From Gammaproteobacteria bacterium 28-57-27 (GTDB lineage: Bacteria > Pseudomonadota > Gammaproteobacteria > Halothiobacillales > Halothiobacillaceae), in the NCBI GenBank assembly GCA_002281735.1, contig NCGK01000010.1, forward strand, positions 38,479-102,478: a DNA stretch of 64,000 bases, read 5' to 3'. Below the pieces are notes generated by a model. That model had not been told where the DNA came from. It worked only from the letters and a program-made list of their open reading frames with translations, and made no database searches. The translations under genes were made by a program, and so were the position numbers. The stretch's first letter is position 1, and every line of letters starts with the position of its first letter. Below are positions 1 to 9,770 of the stretch, in pieces.

Positions 1-305
1 GGAACCGTGCTGTTGGCCGGCCCCATCTTGAGAATGTTTTCGCGGTTAGCCAACTGATTGACCGCTGGCAGGCCGAGCAGATAGCCCTGCACGGCGCGCT
101 GGAAGTCCAGATTGTCGTAGATTTTCTGCGTGCTGGCCTGATCGGGCACACCATCGAAGAACTTCAGCGTGCCGAGTCGGCTTTCCAGCTTGTCCGGCAT
201 GGCGATGCCGGGGGGCGTCGGGGTGGTGTATTGGTATGCTGCCGCCGTGGCCGCCGCGCTCATGACGGTAAGCATCACCGCAGAGAAAAGTACCTGTTTT
301 TTCAT
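1..305 (-). CDS. DUF1254-type secreted protein, partial (3' end outside window)
   Basis: Only the first 101 or so codons are present. They start with a clear Sec signal peptide (MKKQVLFSAVMLTVMSAAATA) followed by a mature start rich in Thr/Pro and then TLKFFDGVPDQASTQKIYDN, LDFQRAVQGYLLGLPAVNQL. The 'FDGVP...YDNLDFQRAVQ' stretch is typical of the N-terminal DUF1254 domain of DUF1254/DUF1214 proteins, which are exported proteins of poorly known function. An ATG at 311 also exists, but the AGGA motif lies 8 bases from the ATG at 305 and only 2 from the one at 311, so 305 is preferred. It lies downstream of the arylsulfatase on the same strand with a 114-base gap. Family assignment is from remembered motifs only. 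Confidence 0.75.
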   Translation of the reverse strand, partial: MKKQVLFSAVMLTVMSAAATAAAYQYTTPTPPGIAMPDKLESRLGTLKFFDGVPDQASTQKIYDNLDFQRAVQGYLLGLPAVNQLANRENILKMGPANSTV

Positions 306-419
306 GTTCATGTTCCTAATTGGAGTTATTTCGCAGCAAGGTGTTGAAAAGCATGACCCAAGGGCATGCTTGGGGAATGTTTGGAGCACAGCGGATAGCG
401 CGGGGAGCTAGGCGCAGCC

Positions 420-2786
420 TCACTTCACCTCCACCGTCAGCTTGGGAATATGCCCGGTGAACTTCGACTTGTGCTCGGCGCCGATCGCTTCCACCACCGG
501 GGTGCCGAGGTCGATGCCCACGTCGGCGGTCTCGTCCGCCGAGAACAAACCGGGCTGCGTACGCTCGATCCGCCCTTCGGCGACCTTCTGGCCATTGACC
601 AACAATGTGCCCTGGCCGCCCTTGCCCAGCCCGCCGCCGTCATAATTGAAGACGAATTGCAGCGTGGACTTGCCCGCCGGCAGCTTGCTCGCGCCGCTGA
701 TCGTGCTGTGTTGCAGGCCAAGGAAGTTGTAGTCATAGGCCGGCACGCCGTCCTTGACATACAGCGACCAGCCGCCAAAACGCCCGCCCTGCGCAATCAG
801 CGTGCCATTTGCCGCGCCTTCCGGCATCTCAATTTCGGCGGTAATCGTCTTCGAGCGGTTCTTCACATTGATGAACACGCCCTCCATCATGCCGGTCATG
901 CCCTCGGCCAGCGTCAGCGAAGTGCGTTCGCCCAACAGGTCGGGGCGACCGACCGCCGCCGGTTCCAGGCGCTCGAAGAAACGGTCATCCATCGGCAGCG
1001 CGTGGTACTTCGAAGCCTCTGCAAGGAAAAGAGTCTGCAACTCGGCAAGCTTCTTCGGATGCTGCTTCGCCACATCGTCGGCCAGACTGAAATCCTTGCG
1101 CGTGTCATACAGCTCCCAGGCCGAATTGTCCTCCAGCGAGCGGCGCGGCTTGGCCTCCCACGGCGCTTTATGAATCGTGCGCGCGAACCAGCCGTCATGG
1201 TAGATGGCGCGGTTACCGGCAATTTCGAAATACTGCGTCGAACGCCCCTTTGCATGCGGATCATCAAAGGTCGCCAGCAGGCTCTTGCCGGCCATCGGGA
1301 TCTGCTTCACGCCGTTGACCATCACAGGCTCCGGCAACCCGGCGGCCTGCAACACCGTCGGCGCAATGTCGATCACATGGCTGAACTGGGTGCGCAACTG
1401 CCCCTTGTCCTTGATGCCCTTCGGCCAACTCACCACCATGCCGTTACGCGTGCCGCCGAAATCCGAGGGAACCTGCTTCATCCAGCCGAACGGCGCGTTA
1501 AAGGCGACCGACCAGCCCGCCGCCATGTGCGGATAGGTCTCGGGGCCGCCCCACTTGTCGATCAGCTTGAGCATGTCCTCAACCTTCTCCTGCACGCCAT
1601 TGAAATAGGTGTACTCGTTAAACAAGCCGTTCTGTCCGCCTTCGCCGCTGGTGCCATTGTCACCGGCAATGTAGAAAACCAGCGTGTTATCGGCCTGGCC
1701 GACTTCATCAAAGGCCTGCAACATGCGGCCAACTTCGTGGTCGCTGAACTCGACGAAGGCTGCGAATACCTCAGCCTGGTGCGTGAACAGGCGTTTCTCG
1801 TCCGCGCTGAGCGCATCCCAGTCCTTGATCGCCGCAGGCTTGGGCGCAAGCTTGGTTCCCTGCAGCACCACGCCCATGGCGATCTGGCGCGCCAGCGTCT
1901 CTTCGCGCAGCTTGTCCCAACCCATATCGAACTTGCCCTTCCACTTGTCGATCCAGGCCTTGGGCACATGGTGCGGCGCGTGCGCGGCGCCGGGCGCGAA
2001 GTAAACGAAAGACGGCTTGTCGGGCGTCAGCGCTTTTTGGTACTTGATCCAGGCGCGCGCCTTCTCGGTCATGTCAGTCATGAAGTGGTAATTCGGGTCA
2101 TTCGGCAGTTCGACCTGCGCCACCCCGTCGTACAGATAGGGCGCCCACTGGTTGGTTTCGCCGCCGATGAAGCCATAAAACTTGTCGAACCCCTGGCGCG
2201 TGGGCCAGCGGTCGAACGGGCCGGCCTCGCTGGCCTCCCATACCGCGGTCTCGTGCCACTTGCCGAAAGCGGCGGTGGCGTAGCCGTTCAGCCGCAACAT
2301 TTCAGCCAGCGGCGCGGTTTCATTGGGGATTTGCCCGGTATTGCCCGGCATGCTCGTCGCAAGCTCAGTGATGAACCCCATGTTCACCTGGTGGTGGTTG
2401 CGCCCGGACTTCAGCGCCGCGCGCGTCGGCGAACTCAGCGCCGTGGTGTGGAAATTGTTGTAACGCAAACCGTCCTCGGCCTCGCGCTCAAGCGCCGCGG
2501 CGGGTATCGGACCGCCGAAGGTGCTGGTGGCGCCGAAGCCCAAATCATCGATCAGCACAATCACCACATTGGGCGCGCCAGCAGGCGGCTGAACCTGGGC
2601 GCGCGGCGGCGGCGTCACCTTGCGCGCGTCGATTTCGGTGTAGACGGGGCGCGCGGGGTCGGGAATCGGCAGCACGCTGCGCTCAAGCGGCGCCGAGCCC
2701 GTCTGCGCGCTGGCCATGCTGGCGAAAGCCAGACTCATGGCGGCGGCAAGCCCCCCACGACAGATTTTTTTCTTGAAACCCTGCAT
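420..2786 (-). CDS. Exported type I arylsulfatase with Ser at the formylglycine position
   Basis: A 788-residue alkaline-phosphatase-superfamily sulfatase, predicted to hydrolyse sulfate esters in the periplasm. It has a long signal peptide (MQGFKKKICRGGLAAAMSLAFASMASA), metal-binding Asp pair in VVIVLIDDLGFG (residues about 79-80), the signature SSPTRAALKSGR from residue 118, and IAGDNGTSGEGG further on. A C-terminal beta-rich region (about 640-788) follows. The residue normally Cys (C-x-P-S/T-R), oxidised to formylglycine, is Ser here (codon AGT), so maturation would need a serine-type system or the enzyme is altered. No maturase gene is in the window. The start at 2786 is chosen because GGAGA sits 8 bases upstream and directly precedes the signal peptide; longer in-frame starts have no ribosome site. 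Neighbours are a DUF1254 protein downstream, and a Gly-rich protein and a barrel upstream. Confidence 0.9.
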   Translation of the reverse strand: MQGFKKKICRGGLAAAMSLAFASMASAQTGSAPLERSVLPIPDPARPVYTEIDARKVTPPPRAQVQPPAGAPNVVIVLIDDLGFGATSTFGGPIPAAALEREAEDGLRYNNFHTTALSSPTRAALKSGRNHHQVNMGFITELATSMPGNTGQIPNETAPLAEMLRLNGYATAAFGKWHETAVWEASEAGPFDRWPTRQGFDKFYGFIGGETNQWAPYLYDGVAQVELPNDPNYHFMTDMTEKARAWIKYQKALTPDKPSFVYFAPGAAHAPHHVPKAWIDKWKGKFDMGWDKLREETLARQIAMGVVLQGTKLAPKPAAIKDWDALSADEKRLFTHQAEVFAAFVEFSDHEVGRMLQAFDEVGQADNTLVFYIAGDNGTSGEGGQNGLFNEYTYFNGVQEKVEDMLKLIDKWGGPETYPHMAAGWSVAFNAPFGWMKQVPSDFGGTRNGMVVSWPKGIKDKGQLRTQFSHVIDIAPTVLQAAGLPEPVMVNGVKQIPMAGKSLLATFDDPHAKGRSTQYFEIAGNRAIYHDGWFARTIHKAPWEAKPRRSLEDNSAWELYDTRKDFSLADDVAKQHPKKLAELQTLFLAEASKYHALPMDDRFFERLEPAAVGRPDLLGERTSLTLAEGMTGMMEGVFINVKNRSKTITAEIEMPEGAANGTLIAQGGRFGGWSLYVKDGVPAYDYNFLGLQHSTISGASKLPAGKSTLQFVFNYDGGGLGKGGQGTLLVNGQKVAEGRIERTQPGLFSADETADVGIDLGTPVVEAIGAEHKSKFTGHIPKLTVEVK

Positions 2787-2861
2787 GAAACTTGTCTCCA
2801 TCATCTTCGAAACATGACCTGAAATACCCAAACCTTGCGCAACCCCGCCCTGCCCAAGCGA

Positions 2862-3215
2862 TCAGCGCACCCCGACGCGATTGACCGGGCCGCCGACATT
2901 GACGCCCGCGCCGCCGCTATAACCCACGCCGACCTGTCCCGCGCCTGCGCCAGGCAGAACACCCACGCCGGAGGCCGGGCCGCCCACGCCGCCCGCCCCC
3001 ACGCCAGGGGCGACGCCCACCCCCGGCGCGCCCGCACCCACCGCCGAGCGACGCGCCACGCCCGCAGCGCTGACCGGGGTGGCCGGGCGCCCCACCACCG
3101 CTTCAGCGTCTGCGATCAGGCTGACATGCCCCGTCGCGTCCACCTGGCCATTCGCCAGCCAGGCGCCGAAGGCCAGGGGAACAATCCACAATGCTCTGAT
3201 TGAAAAGGCTTGCAT
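2862..3215 (-). CDS. Small Gly/Val/Ala-rich secreted protein
   Basis: A 117-residue protein with a signal peptide (MQAFSIRALWIVPLAFGAWLA) and a mature part of low complexity dominated by GVG, GAG and GVGG runs, with no Cys. Nothing assigns a function. The composition suggests a flexible surface or matrix protein. AGGAG lies 8 bases before the ATG, which supports a real gene. It sits between the outer-membrane protein gene (45 bases upstream) and the sulfatase gene (75 bases downstream) on the same strand, so it is probably cotranscribed. Low-complexity GC-rich frames can be open by chance, but the ribosome site plus signal peptide argue against that. Confidence 0.6.
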   Translation of the reverse strand: MQAFSIRALWIVPLAFGAWLANGQVDATGHVSLIADAEAVVGRPATPVSAAGVARRSAVGAGAPGVGVAPGVGAGGVGGPASGVGVLPGAGAGQVGVGYSGGAGVNVGGPVNRVGVR

Positions 3216-3260
3216 GACGATGACTCCTGGATGCGTTGTTTAAGGCGGGTTAAAGGCGAG

Positions 3261-4046
3261 TTAAAAATGAATGCCCAAGCCCAGGTAGGAGCCGCTGGCC
3301 GCCATATCCCAGACCGTGCCGCCATCGGCGTAATCCCAGTAGAGATAACGGTAGCCCAGTTTGGCGGTGAAACCCTTGGCATAGTCCCAGTTCACTCCCG
3401 CGATCACTTGATAGGTCAGATCCGAGCCGCCCGCGCCGACGTCGGCGTAACCCAGCAGAGACCAGTTTTCAGCCAATGGCTGAATCACGCGCACTCCGAT
3501 GACCGCATCCGTCCAGCCTTCCGACCCGCTGGCGCTGCGCCCGCCGTCCGGAAAAACGACCCCCGGCTGCACGCGGGTGACAAGATCGGCATCGGCATCC
3601 ACCTGCGTGTAGCGCAGGGCGCCGATCAAATCCAGCTTGGTCGCTTGATCGACAAGCCGGTAACCCACGGAGCCCTGCGCGACGTACAGCGCGGAGCTGA
3701 CATCCATGCTGCTGTTGAGCGAAAAAATGCCTTCAGGCCCCGAGCGCGTATGCGAACCGCTGCCGGAGAGCTTCATATACACCCCTTCGAGACTCAGCGT
3801 CCACGGCCCGTTTTGTGCGGCGAACAGCCCCATGAAGCCAGCATCGAGGTGATCTGCAATATCGCCGAAGGACGGATTGACCTCGGTCGTCACGTTGCGC
3901 ACGCCAACCGTGCCGCTCATGCCCGCCGCAAGCAGATAAGGCGTGAGTTCATACTGCCAGTCGTCAGCCTGAGCCGCGCTTGCCGCCGCAACAAACACCA
4001 AACCGAAACAGGCGGCGACCATGCGTTTGGAAAATGGAATGTTCAT
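3261..4046 (-). CDS. Outer-membrane beta-barrel protein
   Basis: A 261-residue exported protein. The signal peptide ends in VFVAAASAAQA, then the mature protein starts DDWQYELTPYLLAAGMSG. It shows alternating hydrophobic/aromatic strands (WTLSLEGVYMKLSG, LDLIGALRYTQVDA, WSLLGYADVGAGG, FTAKLGYRYLYWDYADG) and ends in ...YLGLGIHF, a C-terminal Phe as required for Bam-dependent insertion. I start it at the second Met of the open frame (MNIPFSKRM) because that begins the signal peptide; an upstream ATG at 4088 adds 14 residues with no ribosome site. It is probably the first gene of the transcript leading to the Gly-rich protein, the sulfatase and the DUF1254 protein. Substrate is unknown. Confidence 0.75.
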   Translation of the reverse strand: MNIPFSKRMVAACFGLVFVAAASAAQADDWQYELTPYLLAAGMSGTVGVRNVTTEVNPSFGDIADHLDAGFMGLFAAQNGPWTLSLEGVYMKLSGSGSHTRSGPEGIFSLNSSMDVSSALYVAQGSVGYRLVDQATKLDLIGALRYTQVDADADLVTRVQPGVVFPDGGRSASGSEGWTDAVIGVRVIQPLAENWSLLGYADVGAGGSDLTYQVIAGVNWDYAKGFTAKLGYRYLYWDYADGGTVWDMAASGSYLGLGIHF

Positions 4047-4620
4047 TCTTTTACGCTGCCATGGAGAATAAGTTTGCACAGGATGCACGGTTTTGCCTGA
4101 AACCCGGCAAGCCTGTTTTCATTGCAATTGATTATGGATAAAAACATCAAAAGCCGCTGTACACTTTACGCCAAAAAACGGGGCGCAGGACATGGCGCAA
4201 ACAACCCCCACAGCGCCCGCGCCCATGCTGGCCGAGCTTGGAATTGAACCCGGCCTGCTGGACGAGGCGGAAAATCTGCTATGCCGGCGCCAGCCCGTTC
4301 AGGTGCCGGGCGGGCGTAACGCCGAGCGCCTGGCGCTTGCAGCACAAGAATCTGTCTTGAGTCGGACGGCTTCTGGCAAGATGCGCCGAAACGCAGGGAG
4401 CTCTCAATGCCACTGCATACGATAAAAATTGTGTTGAAGTGCGCTTTCGCCCCCTCGCGGGAGGGGGCTGCAGCCTCACGCATGGCACATACCCTGCCAG
4501 CGTCACCACCCTCTCCCCAACCCTCCCCCATCAAGGGGGAGGGAGCCAAAAACCTCGTTGAGATCGTAAGCAGGTTCTTCATCCGCAACACCGCCCATGT
4601 TTGACACGCGGCGGAGCCTC
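4047..4620. other. Intergenic region, 574 bases, with an unsupported small ORF
   Basis: This separates the divergent sulfatase cluster and the end of the signalling island. It holds one plus-strand open frame at 4192-4425 (77 codons, MAQTTPTAPAPMLAELG...) with AGGA only one base from its ATG and no recognisable domain. It might be a gene remnant but I do not call it. The second half holds G/C-rich hairpins, annotated separately. I see no convincing sigma-70 promoter with correct spacing. Confidence 0.4.
4449..4543. repeat. Pair of G/C-rich hairpins
   Basis: Two perfect inverted repeats: GCCCCCTC/GAGGGGGC (4449-4468) and CCCTCCCCC/GGGGGAGGG (4521-4543), with 'CCCTCTCCCCAACCC' just before the second. 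The pattern resembles dispersed intergenic palindromes common in proteobacteria. They lie just past the 3' end of the minus-strand signalling island and could stop or stabilise its mRNA, but neither is followed by a T-run. Confidence 0.5.
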
Positions 4621-6855
4621 TCAGGACAGTATCTTGAGCTTTGACCGATCGTCAATGGCAGGAAATACCAACTTGCGCCCCTCGCGCAGTAGTTGCTCGA
4701 ACTCGGCGCTGGGCAGCGGCTTGCTGAAATAAAAGCCCTGCATCTCGTCGCAGCCGTGCATGCGCAGGAAATTGAGTTGCGCCTCGGTTTCCACCCCCTC
4801 GGCGATCACCGACAGCCCCAAGCCATGCGACAGCGCGATCACCGTTTCAACGATGGCGGCGCTGTTAGGACTCTGTACGATGTCGCGCACGAAGGATTGG
4901 TCGATTTTCAGATGATCGATGGCAAAGCGTTTGAGATAGCTCAGGCTTGAATAACCGGTACCGAAATCGTCGATGGACAGCGTGAGGCCTAGCCCTTTGA
5001 GGCTTTCCGTAACCCCGATGAAAGCCTCGGCATTGCCCATCGCCGTGCTTTCGGTCAACTCCAGCTCCAGGTAACTGGGGTCGAGACCGGTTTCCTGCAG
5101 CACTTGTGCGGTCAACGCCACCATATCCTGCGCCTCGAACTGCCGCGCCGACAGATTCACCGCCACCGTTATGGCGGGTAAGCCCGCCGCCTGCCATGCC
5201 CGGTTCTGCGCACAGGCGGTACGCAATACCCATTCGCCGATGGGCGCGATCAGCCCGGTATCCTCGGCCAGCGGGATGAAATCCAGCGGCGAAACCAGCC
5301 CGTGCAGCGGATGCTGCCAGCGCACCAGCGCCTCCATACCGATCATTTCGCCGTTACGCAGATTCATCTGCGGCTGGTAGTAAAGCCGCAATTCGTCGCG
5401 CTCAATGGCATGGCGCAGGTCGCGCTCCAGCATGAGCTGTTCCAGCGAGTGAGCGTTCATCTCGGCGGAATAGAAACTGAAGTCGCTACCCACCAAGGCC
5501 TTGGCGCGGTACAACGCCGCACCGGCGTTTTTCAACAGAGTTTCACTGTCTTCGCCGTCCTTGGGAAACAGGGCGATGCCAATGCTGGCGGAGAGAAACA
5601 ACTCTTGCTCATTGAGCAGGAACGGCTGAGTCAGTGTTTGCAGCACACGCTGTGCAAGCGCAGCAGCTTCCTCGGCTGCTCCCCCCTTCGCCAACAAGAC
5701 AAACTCGTCCCCGCCCATATGCGCGAGGGTATCGATGGTTTTGCCGATATCGCCCAGGCGCGTGGCCACGTCCCGCAACAGTTGGTCGCCGGCGCCATGC
5801 CCCAGGTTGTCAACGACTTCCCGAAAACGGTCAAGGTTGAGCGTCAACAGCATCAGGTTTTCTTCATTCTGCCGACAGCGCGTCAGCGCTTGGGAAAGGC
5901 GGTCAGCCAACAGGTTGCGGTTGGGCAGGCCAGTCAGATCGTCGAAGTTGGCCTGGCGCTCCAGTTGCGCCTGATAGCGCTTGCGCTCGGTGATGTCGCG
6001 AAAGGTCGCCACCGCGCCGACAACCGCCCCGCCCTCCATAACAGGCACGCTGGAAAACAGCACCGGTAACGGGGAACCATCCTTGCGCCACAGCGTTTCT
6101 TCCACTCCCCGAATTGCGACGCCGCTGACCAGGGCGATGTGGATCGGGCAATCCTCACGCGGATAGGGGCTGCCGTCCGGCTTGCTGTGATGCAGGGTGG
6201 CGTGGGAACTCTTCCCCAATAACTCATCCCGCGCATAACCCAACAGGGAGGCTGCGGCGGGATTGATGAAGTAAATGATGCCCGCCGTGTCCGCGCCATA
6301 AATACCTTCTCCTACCGATGTCAGGATCAGCTCGTTCTGATGGCTCAGCCGCGCCTGCTCCCGATTGGCGGCGTCCTGGATAGCCAGATTCTCGGCCACG
6401 CGTCGCGCCACCTCGGCTTCCAGGTAGACATTCTGGTCGTGCAGCCAGTCACGGGCGCGCTTGAGTTCCAACTGGGTATGCACACGCGCCAGAATGATGG
6501 GCGGACGGTAGGGCTTGGCGATGTAATCCACCGCACCGAGCTCAAGACCCTTCTTTTCGTCTTCGGCAGAATCCAGCCCGGTGACGAAGATGACCGGAAT
6601 ATCGCGGGTAAGCGGATTCCCGCGCAAACGGGCGAGCGCGTCGTAGCCATCCATGCCCGGCATCATCACGTCGAGCAGGATCAGATCCGGGCGCGGCGAA
6701 CCGGCGGCAATCTGCAACGCGCGCGCGCCGGAGGGCGCGGCGAGGACGTTGTAGTGCGGGTGCAGCAGCCTGCCCAGGATGCTCAGGTTGTCCGGGTCGT
6801 CGTCGACCGCCAGGATGGTCGGGCGCGCAGCTTGTGCTGATGCGTTAGTGCTCAT
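4621..6855 (-). CDS. Response regulator with PAS, GGDEF and EAL domains
   Basis: A 744-residue cytoplasmic cyclic-di-GMP enzyme. Order: REC (about 12-130, phosphoacceptor Asp in [13 protein letters not shown]), coiled linker, PAS (about 172-300, ending in TFRDITERK), GGDEF (about 310-475), EAL (about 485-735). The cyclase motif is intact (MGGDEF), and the RxxD inhibitory site is replaced by KTID. The EAL domain keeps [33 protein letters not shown] and QGFYFSKP, so phosphodiesterase activity is expected. It could make or degrade c-di-GMP depending on REC phosphorylation. Its ATG overlaps the stop of the upstream hybrid kinase by 4 bases (ATGA), implying translational coupling. It is the last gene of the island and probably the terminal output. 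Confidence 0.92.
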   Translation of the reverse strand: MSTNASAQAARPTILAVDDDPDNLSILGRLLHPHYNVLAAPSGARALQIAAGSPRPDLILLDVMMPGMDGYDALARLRGNPLTRDIPVIFVTGLDSAEDEKKGLELGAVDYIAKPYRPPIILARVHTQLELKRARDWLHDQNVYLEAEVARRVAENLAIQDAANREQARLSHQNELILTSVGEGIYGADTAGIIYFINPAAASLLGYARDELLGKSSHATLHHSKPDGSPYPREDCPIHIALVSGVAIRGVEETLWRKDGSPLPVLFSSVPVMEGGAVVGAVATFRDITERKRYQAQLERQANFDDLTGLPNRNLLADRLSQALTRCRQNEENLMLLTLNLDRFREVVDNLGHGAGDQLLRDVATRLGDIGKTIDTLAHMGGDEFVLLAKGGAAEEAAALAQRVLQTLTQPFLLNEQELFLSASIGIALFPKDGEDSETLLKNAGAALYRAKALVGSDFSFYSAEMNAHSLEQLMLERDLRHAIERDELRLYYQPQMNLRNGEMIGMEALVRWQHPLHGLVSPLDFIPLAEDTGLIAPIGEWVLRTACAQNRAWQAAGLPAITVAVNLSARQFEAQDMVALTAQVLQETGLDPSYLELELTESTAMGNAEAFIGVTESLKGLGLTLSIDDFGTGYSSLSYLKRFAIDHLKIDQSFVRDIVQSPNSAAIVETVIALSHGLGLSVIAEGVETEAQLNFLRMHGCDEMQGFYFSKPLPSAEFEQLLREGRKLVFPAIDDRSKLKILS

Positions 6856-9770
6856 TCGTGCCTTCCTCCCAGTTCCGCCTGTGCCTTGCGGATACCTTCC
6901 AGCGCCTCGGGATAGAGGAAGCCCTCGATCCGCTGTTCCAATGCTGTGCCCAAGGGTCCAAGGGCGGCCTTGAGCAGGGCGGCGTTTTCCTCGAAGACAT
7001 CGTTGGCCTGCATACTGGAGGCCGCCAGCAGCGGCTCCAGTTCATCGAGCACCCGGCGCACGCTTGCCCAGTCCACCGCGACCGACGCTGCCGGTGCCTC
7101 CTCGGGCAAGGTGGCGAGGATCGCTACGGCCAGGCGCTGCAATTCGTCATCAACCGTACCGGCCAGTGTTTCGATCTGCGCCACATCGCCGCCATTCTTG
7201 ATCGCCGTTTCCAGTTCAGCCGCCAGGTGCTGCACCGTGGTCGCCCCCAAGTTGCCCGAGACACCCTTGAGCGTATGGGCGATGCGCCGTGCCTCATCCC
7301 ATGCTCCCTCAGACATCCGCTCGCGCAGTTGGGTCATATCGCCGGCATGGCTGGCCGCATAGCGGCGCAACAGGCACGTGTAGGCGGTCACGTTGCCGTT
7401 GAGCGTCCTGAGGCCCAACGTCGTATCCAGCCCGGCGATGATGGGCAGTCCGACGCCAGTTTCAGCTGCATCCGCTGGCACCGCCAGCGCCACGCCCGGC
7501 AACCAGCGCAGCAGCGCGCCGAAGAGCTGCTGCGGGTCGACCGGCTTGGCAACGAAGTCGTTCATGCCAGCGGCGAGGCAGCGCGCGCGATCCTCGTCGA
7601 AGGCGTTGGCCGTCATCGCCAGGATCGGCAGGTTCGCCAGGGCGGGAAGCTGACGGATGGCGCGGGTGGCCTCAAGCCCATCCATATGCGGCATCTGAAT
7701 GTCCATCAGCACCAGATCGTAGCCACCGACTCGTGCCTTCTCCAGCGCCTCGCGGCCGTCGTTGGCGACATCTACCTTGAGGCCGGCACTGGTCAGCAGT
7801 TCCACCGCCACCTCCTGATTGATCAGGTTGTCCTCGGCCAGCAGGATGCGGCCACCGGCCTGCAGCGACTTCACCGCGTCTTCGACCACTTCAGGCGCTT
7901 CGGCCAGCTCTTCCACAGTGACCCGACTCCTGCCCAGCCGCGCGGTGAACCAGAAGGTGCTGCCCTTGCCCGGCGTGCTGTCAGCGCCGACGTCTCCACC
8001 CATTAGTTTCGCCAGGCGGCGGTTGATGACCAGCCCCAAGCCGCTACCACCGTAGCGGCGCGTGGTGGAGGCATCGACCTGTTCGAAAGCCGCGAACAGC
8101 GCGGGCAGCTTGTCTGCGGCGATGCCGATGCCGGTGTCCGCGACCTCGAAACGCACCAGCAGATCCCTGTCCGTCTCCTCGACTTTGGAAAGACGCACGG
8201 TGATGGTGCCCTGCTCGGAGAACTTGACGGCATTGGAGAGGTAGTTGAGCAGGCACTGCGCCAGCCGGGTGGCATCGCCGACCAGCACCGGCGGCAGCTC
8301 ATCGCGCTCGACCACGAGTTGCAGCCGCTTGTCACGCGCCCTGGGGCCGATCATGGAAACGACGCTGTCGAGCATGCGATTCACCGCGAAATCGGCGACA
8401 CACAAGTCCAGTTTGCCGGCTTCGATCCTGGAGAAGTCGAGAATGTCGTTGATGACCGAGAGCAGGTGCTGCGAGGCGCGCTTGATCTTGCCGACCTTCT
8501 CCATCTGGACGGGGTCGGCGTTGTGCTGCAAGAGGTAGGTGAGGCCGAGGATGGCGTTGAGCGGGGTGCGGATTTCGTGGCTCATGTTGGCGATGAAGGC
8601 ACTCTTGGCTTCGTTGGCAACCTCGGCCGCCACTTTGGCCAGCTCCAGTTCGTGCGTGCGGGTCTCAACCAGCTCTTCCAGATGATGACGGTACTGGTCG
8701 AGTTCCTCGGCGTTGCGCTTGCGCTCGGTGATATCCTCTTCTACCGCCACATAGTGGCTGATGTGTCCATCGGCCTGGCGAATCGGCGTAATGATGGCGA
8801 AGTCGGTGTATTCGCTGCCGTCCTTGCGTTGTTTGATTAGCTCTCCTTTCCAGGTGTCGCCATGCTTCAGCGTCTGCCACAAGGCATCGTAGGATGCCTG
8901 GGGCGTCCTGTCTGATGACAACATGTGCTGGTTCTGGCCAATCACCTCTTCGCGGCTGTAGCCGGTGGTTTGCAGGAAAGCCTCGTTCACGTATTCGATA
9001 TCGGCGTCCAGATTGGTAATAACGATGCTCTCGGGGCTTTGCTCCACGGCCTGGGCGAGCTTGCGCAACTGCTCCTCGGTACGTTTCCGTACGGTAACAT
9101 CCAGCACATAGAAGCGGATCAGGTCGCTTTCAGGGACATAGTAAATGCGTTCCTCGTAGACCGCCGTTCCCAGCGTGATTTCCCGCACAATCTCCTGCTC
9201 CCCGCCGCGCCGGAAAGCGGCGAATAATCCTTCTTGCCCCTCCAGCAGAGGATATTTCATTTCCGCCGAAGCCAGTTCCGAAAACAGCTTCTGCGCTGCC
9301 GGATTGAGGTAGGTCACTTCTCCGCTGAAATCGACCTCGATCAACGGGTTCGGATTCAGGCGGGGAAAAGAGGCGAGCCGCTGGATTTCCTCCAGATTCT
9401 GGCGGTGCTCCATGGCATGGCGGATGTTCAGCAGCAGATCGTCCATCTGGTAGGGCTTGAGGAGATAGGAAAACGCCCCCATCCGGGTAGCCTCGATGGC
9501 GGTATCCATCGAAGCGTGCCCGGTCAGGATGATCGCCTCCATCAACGGCGAGATCGCCTTGATGCGTGCCATAACATCAAGGCCGGACATATCCGGCAGC
9601 ATCAGGTCGATCAGCGCCAGGTAAATCTTCTCCCGTCCCACCGCTGCGATAGCCTCTGCGCCGTTGCTGGCCACCACGCATTCATAACCCTTGACCCGCA
9701 GGATGTCGAAGAGCGTCTTCCTGAGATTCGCGTCGTCGTCCACCACCAGTATTCTGGGACTATTTTTCAT
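6852..9770 (-). CDS. Hybrid histidine kinase, REC-PAS-PAS-HisKA-HATPase-REC-Hpt
   Basis: A 972-residue soluble phosphorelay kinase with no membrane segment. Order: N-terminal REC ([11 protein letters not shown]; Asp in [12 protein letters not shown]), PAS (about 140-235), a second PAS ([20 protein letters not shown]...), HisKA with [13 protein letters not shown], HATPase with [17 protein letters not shown] and YGGSGLGL, second REC ([22 protein letters not shown]), and Hpt with [13 protein letters not shown]. It has all parts of a His-Asp-His-Asp relay. ATG at 9770 overlaps the GGDEF gene upstream by 4 bases and its stop overlaps the GGDEF-EAL gene, so these three are one translational unit. 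It is closely similar to the C-terminal half of the giant kinase at 21.5-27.6 kb, so the two are paralogues. Confidence 0.93.
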   Translation of the reverse strand: MKNSPRILVVDDDANLRKTLFDILRVKGYECVVASNGAEAIAAVGREKIYLALIDLMLPDMSGLDVMARIKAISPLMEAIILTGHASMDTAIEATRMGAFSYLLKPYQMDDLLLNIRHAMEHRQNLEEIQRLASFPRLNPNPLIEVDFSGEVTYLNPAAQKLFSELASAEMKYPLLEGQEGLFAAFRRGGEQEIVREITLGTAVYEERIYYVPESDLIRFYVLDVTVRKRTEEQLRKLAQAVEQSPESIVITNLDADIEYVNEAFLQTTGYSREEVIGQNQHMLSSDRTPQASYDALWQTLKHGDTWKGELIKQRKDGSEYTDFAIITPIRQADGHISHYVAVEEDITERKRNAEELDQYRHHLEELVETRTHELELAKVAAEVANEAKSAFIANMSHEIRTPLNAILGLTYLLQHNADPVQMEKVGKIKRASQHLLSVINDILDFSRIEAGKLDLCVADFAVNRMLDSVVSMIGPRARDKRLQLVVERDELPPVLVGDATRLAQCLLNYLSNAVKFSEQGTITVRLSKVEETDRDLLVRFEVADTGIGIAADKLPALFAAFEQVDASTTRRYGGSGLGLVINRRLAKLMGGDVGADSTPGKGSTFWFTARLGRSRVTVEELAEAPEVVEDAVKSLQAGGRILLAEDNLINQEVAVELLTSAGLKVDVANDGREALEKARVGGYDLVLMDIQMPHMDGLEATRAIRQLPALANLPILAMTANAFDEDRARCLAAGMNDFVAKPVDPQQLFGALLRWLPGVALAVPADAAETGVGLPIIAGLDTTLGLRTLNGNVTAYTCLLRRYAASHAGDMTQLRERMSEGAWDEARRIAHTLKGVSGNLGATTVQHLAAELETAIKNGGDVAQIETLAGTVDDELQRLAVAILATLPEEAPAASVAVDWASVRRVLDELEPLLAASSMQANDVFEENAALLKAALGPLGTALEQRIEGFLYPEALEGIRKAQAELGGRHE

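Noticed and set aside
450..2822. A 790-codon plus-strand open frame opposite the arylsulfatase
   Set aside because: It is an antisense shadow caused by high GC and codon bias; it lacks any domain, while the minus strand encodes a clear sulfatase.
4166..4591. 141-codon minus-strand frame over the G/C hairpins
   Set aside because: Low-complexity Arg/Pro-rich product, no ribosome site and no domain.
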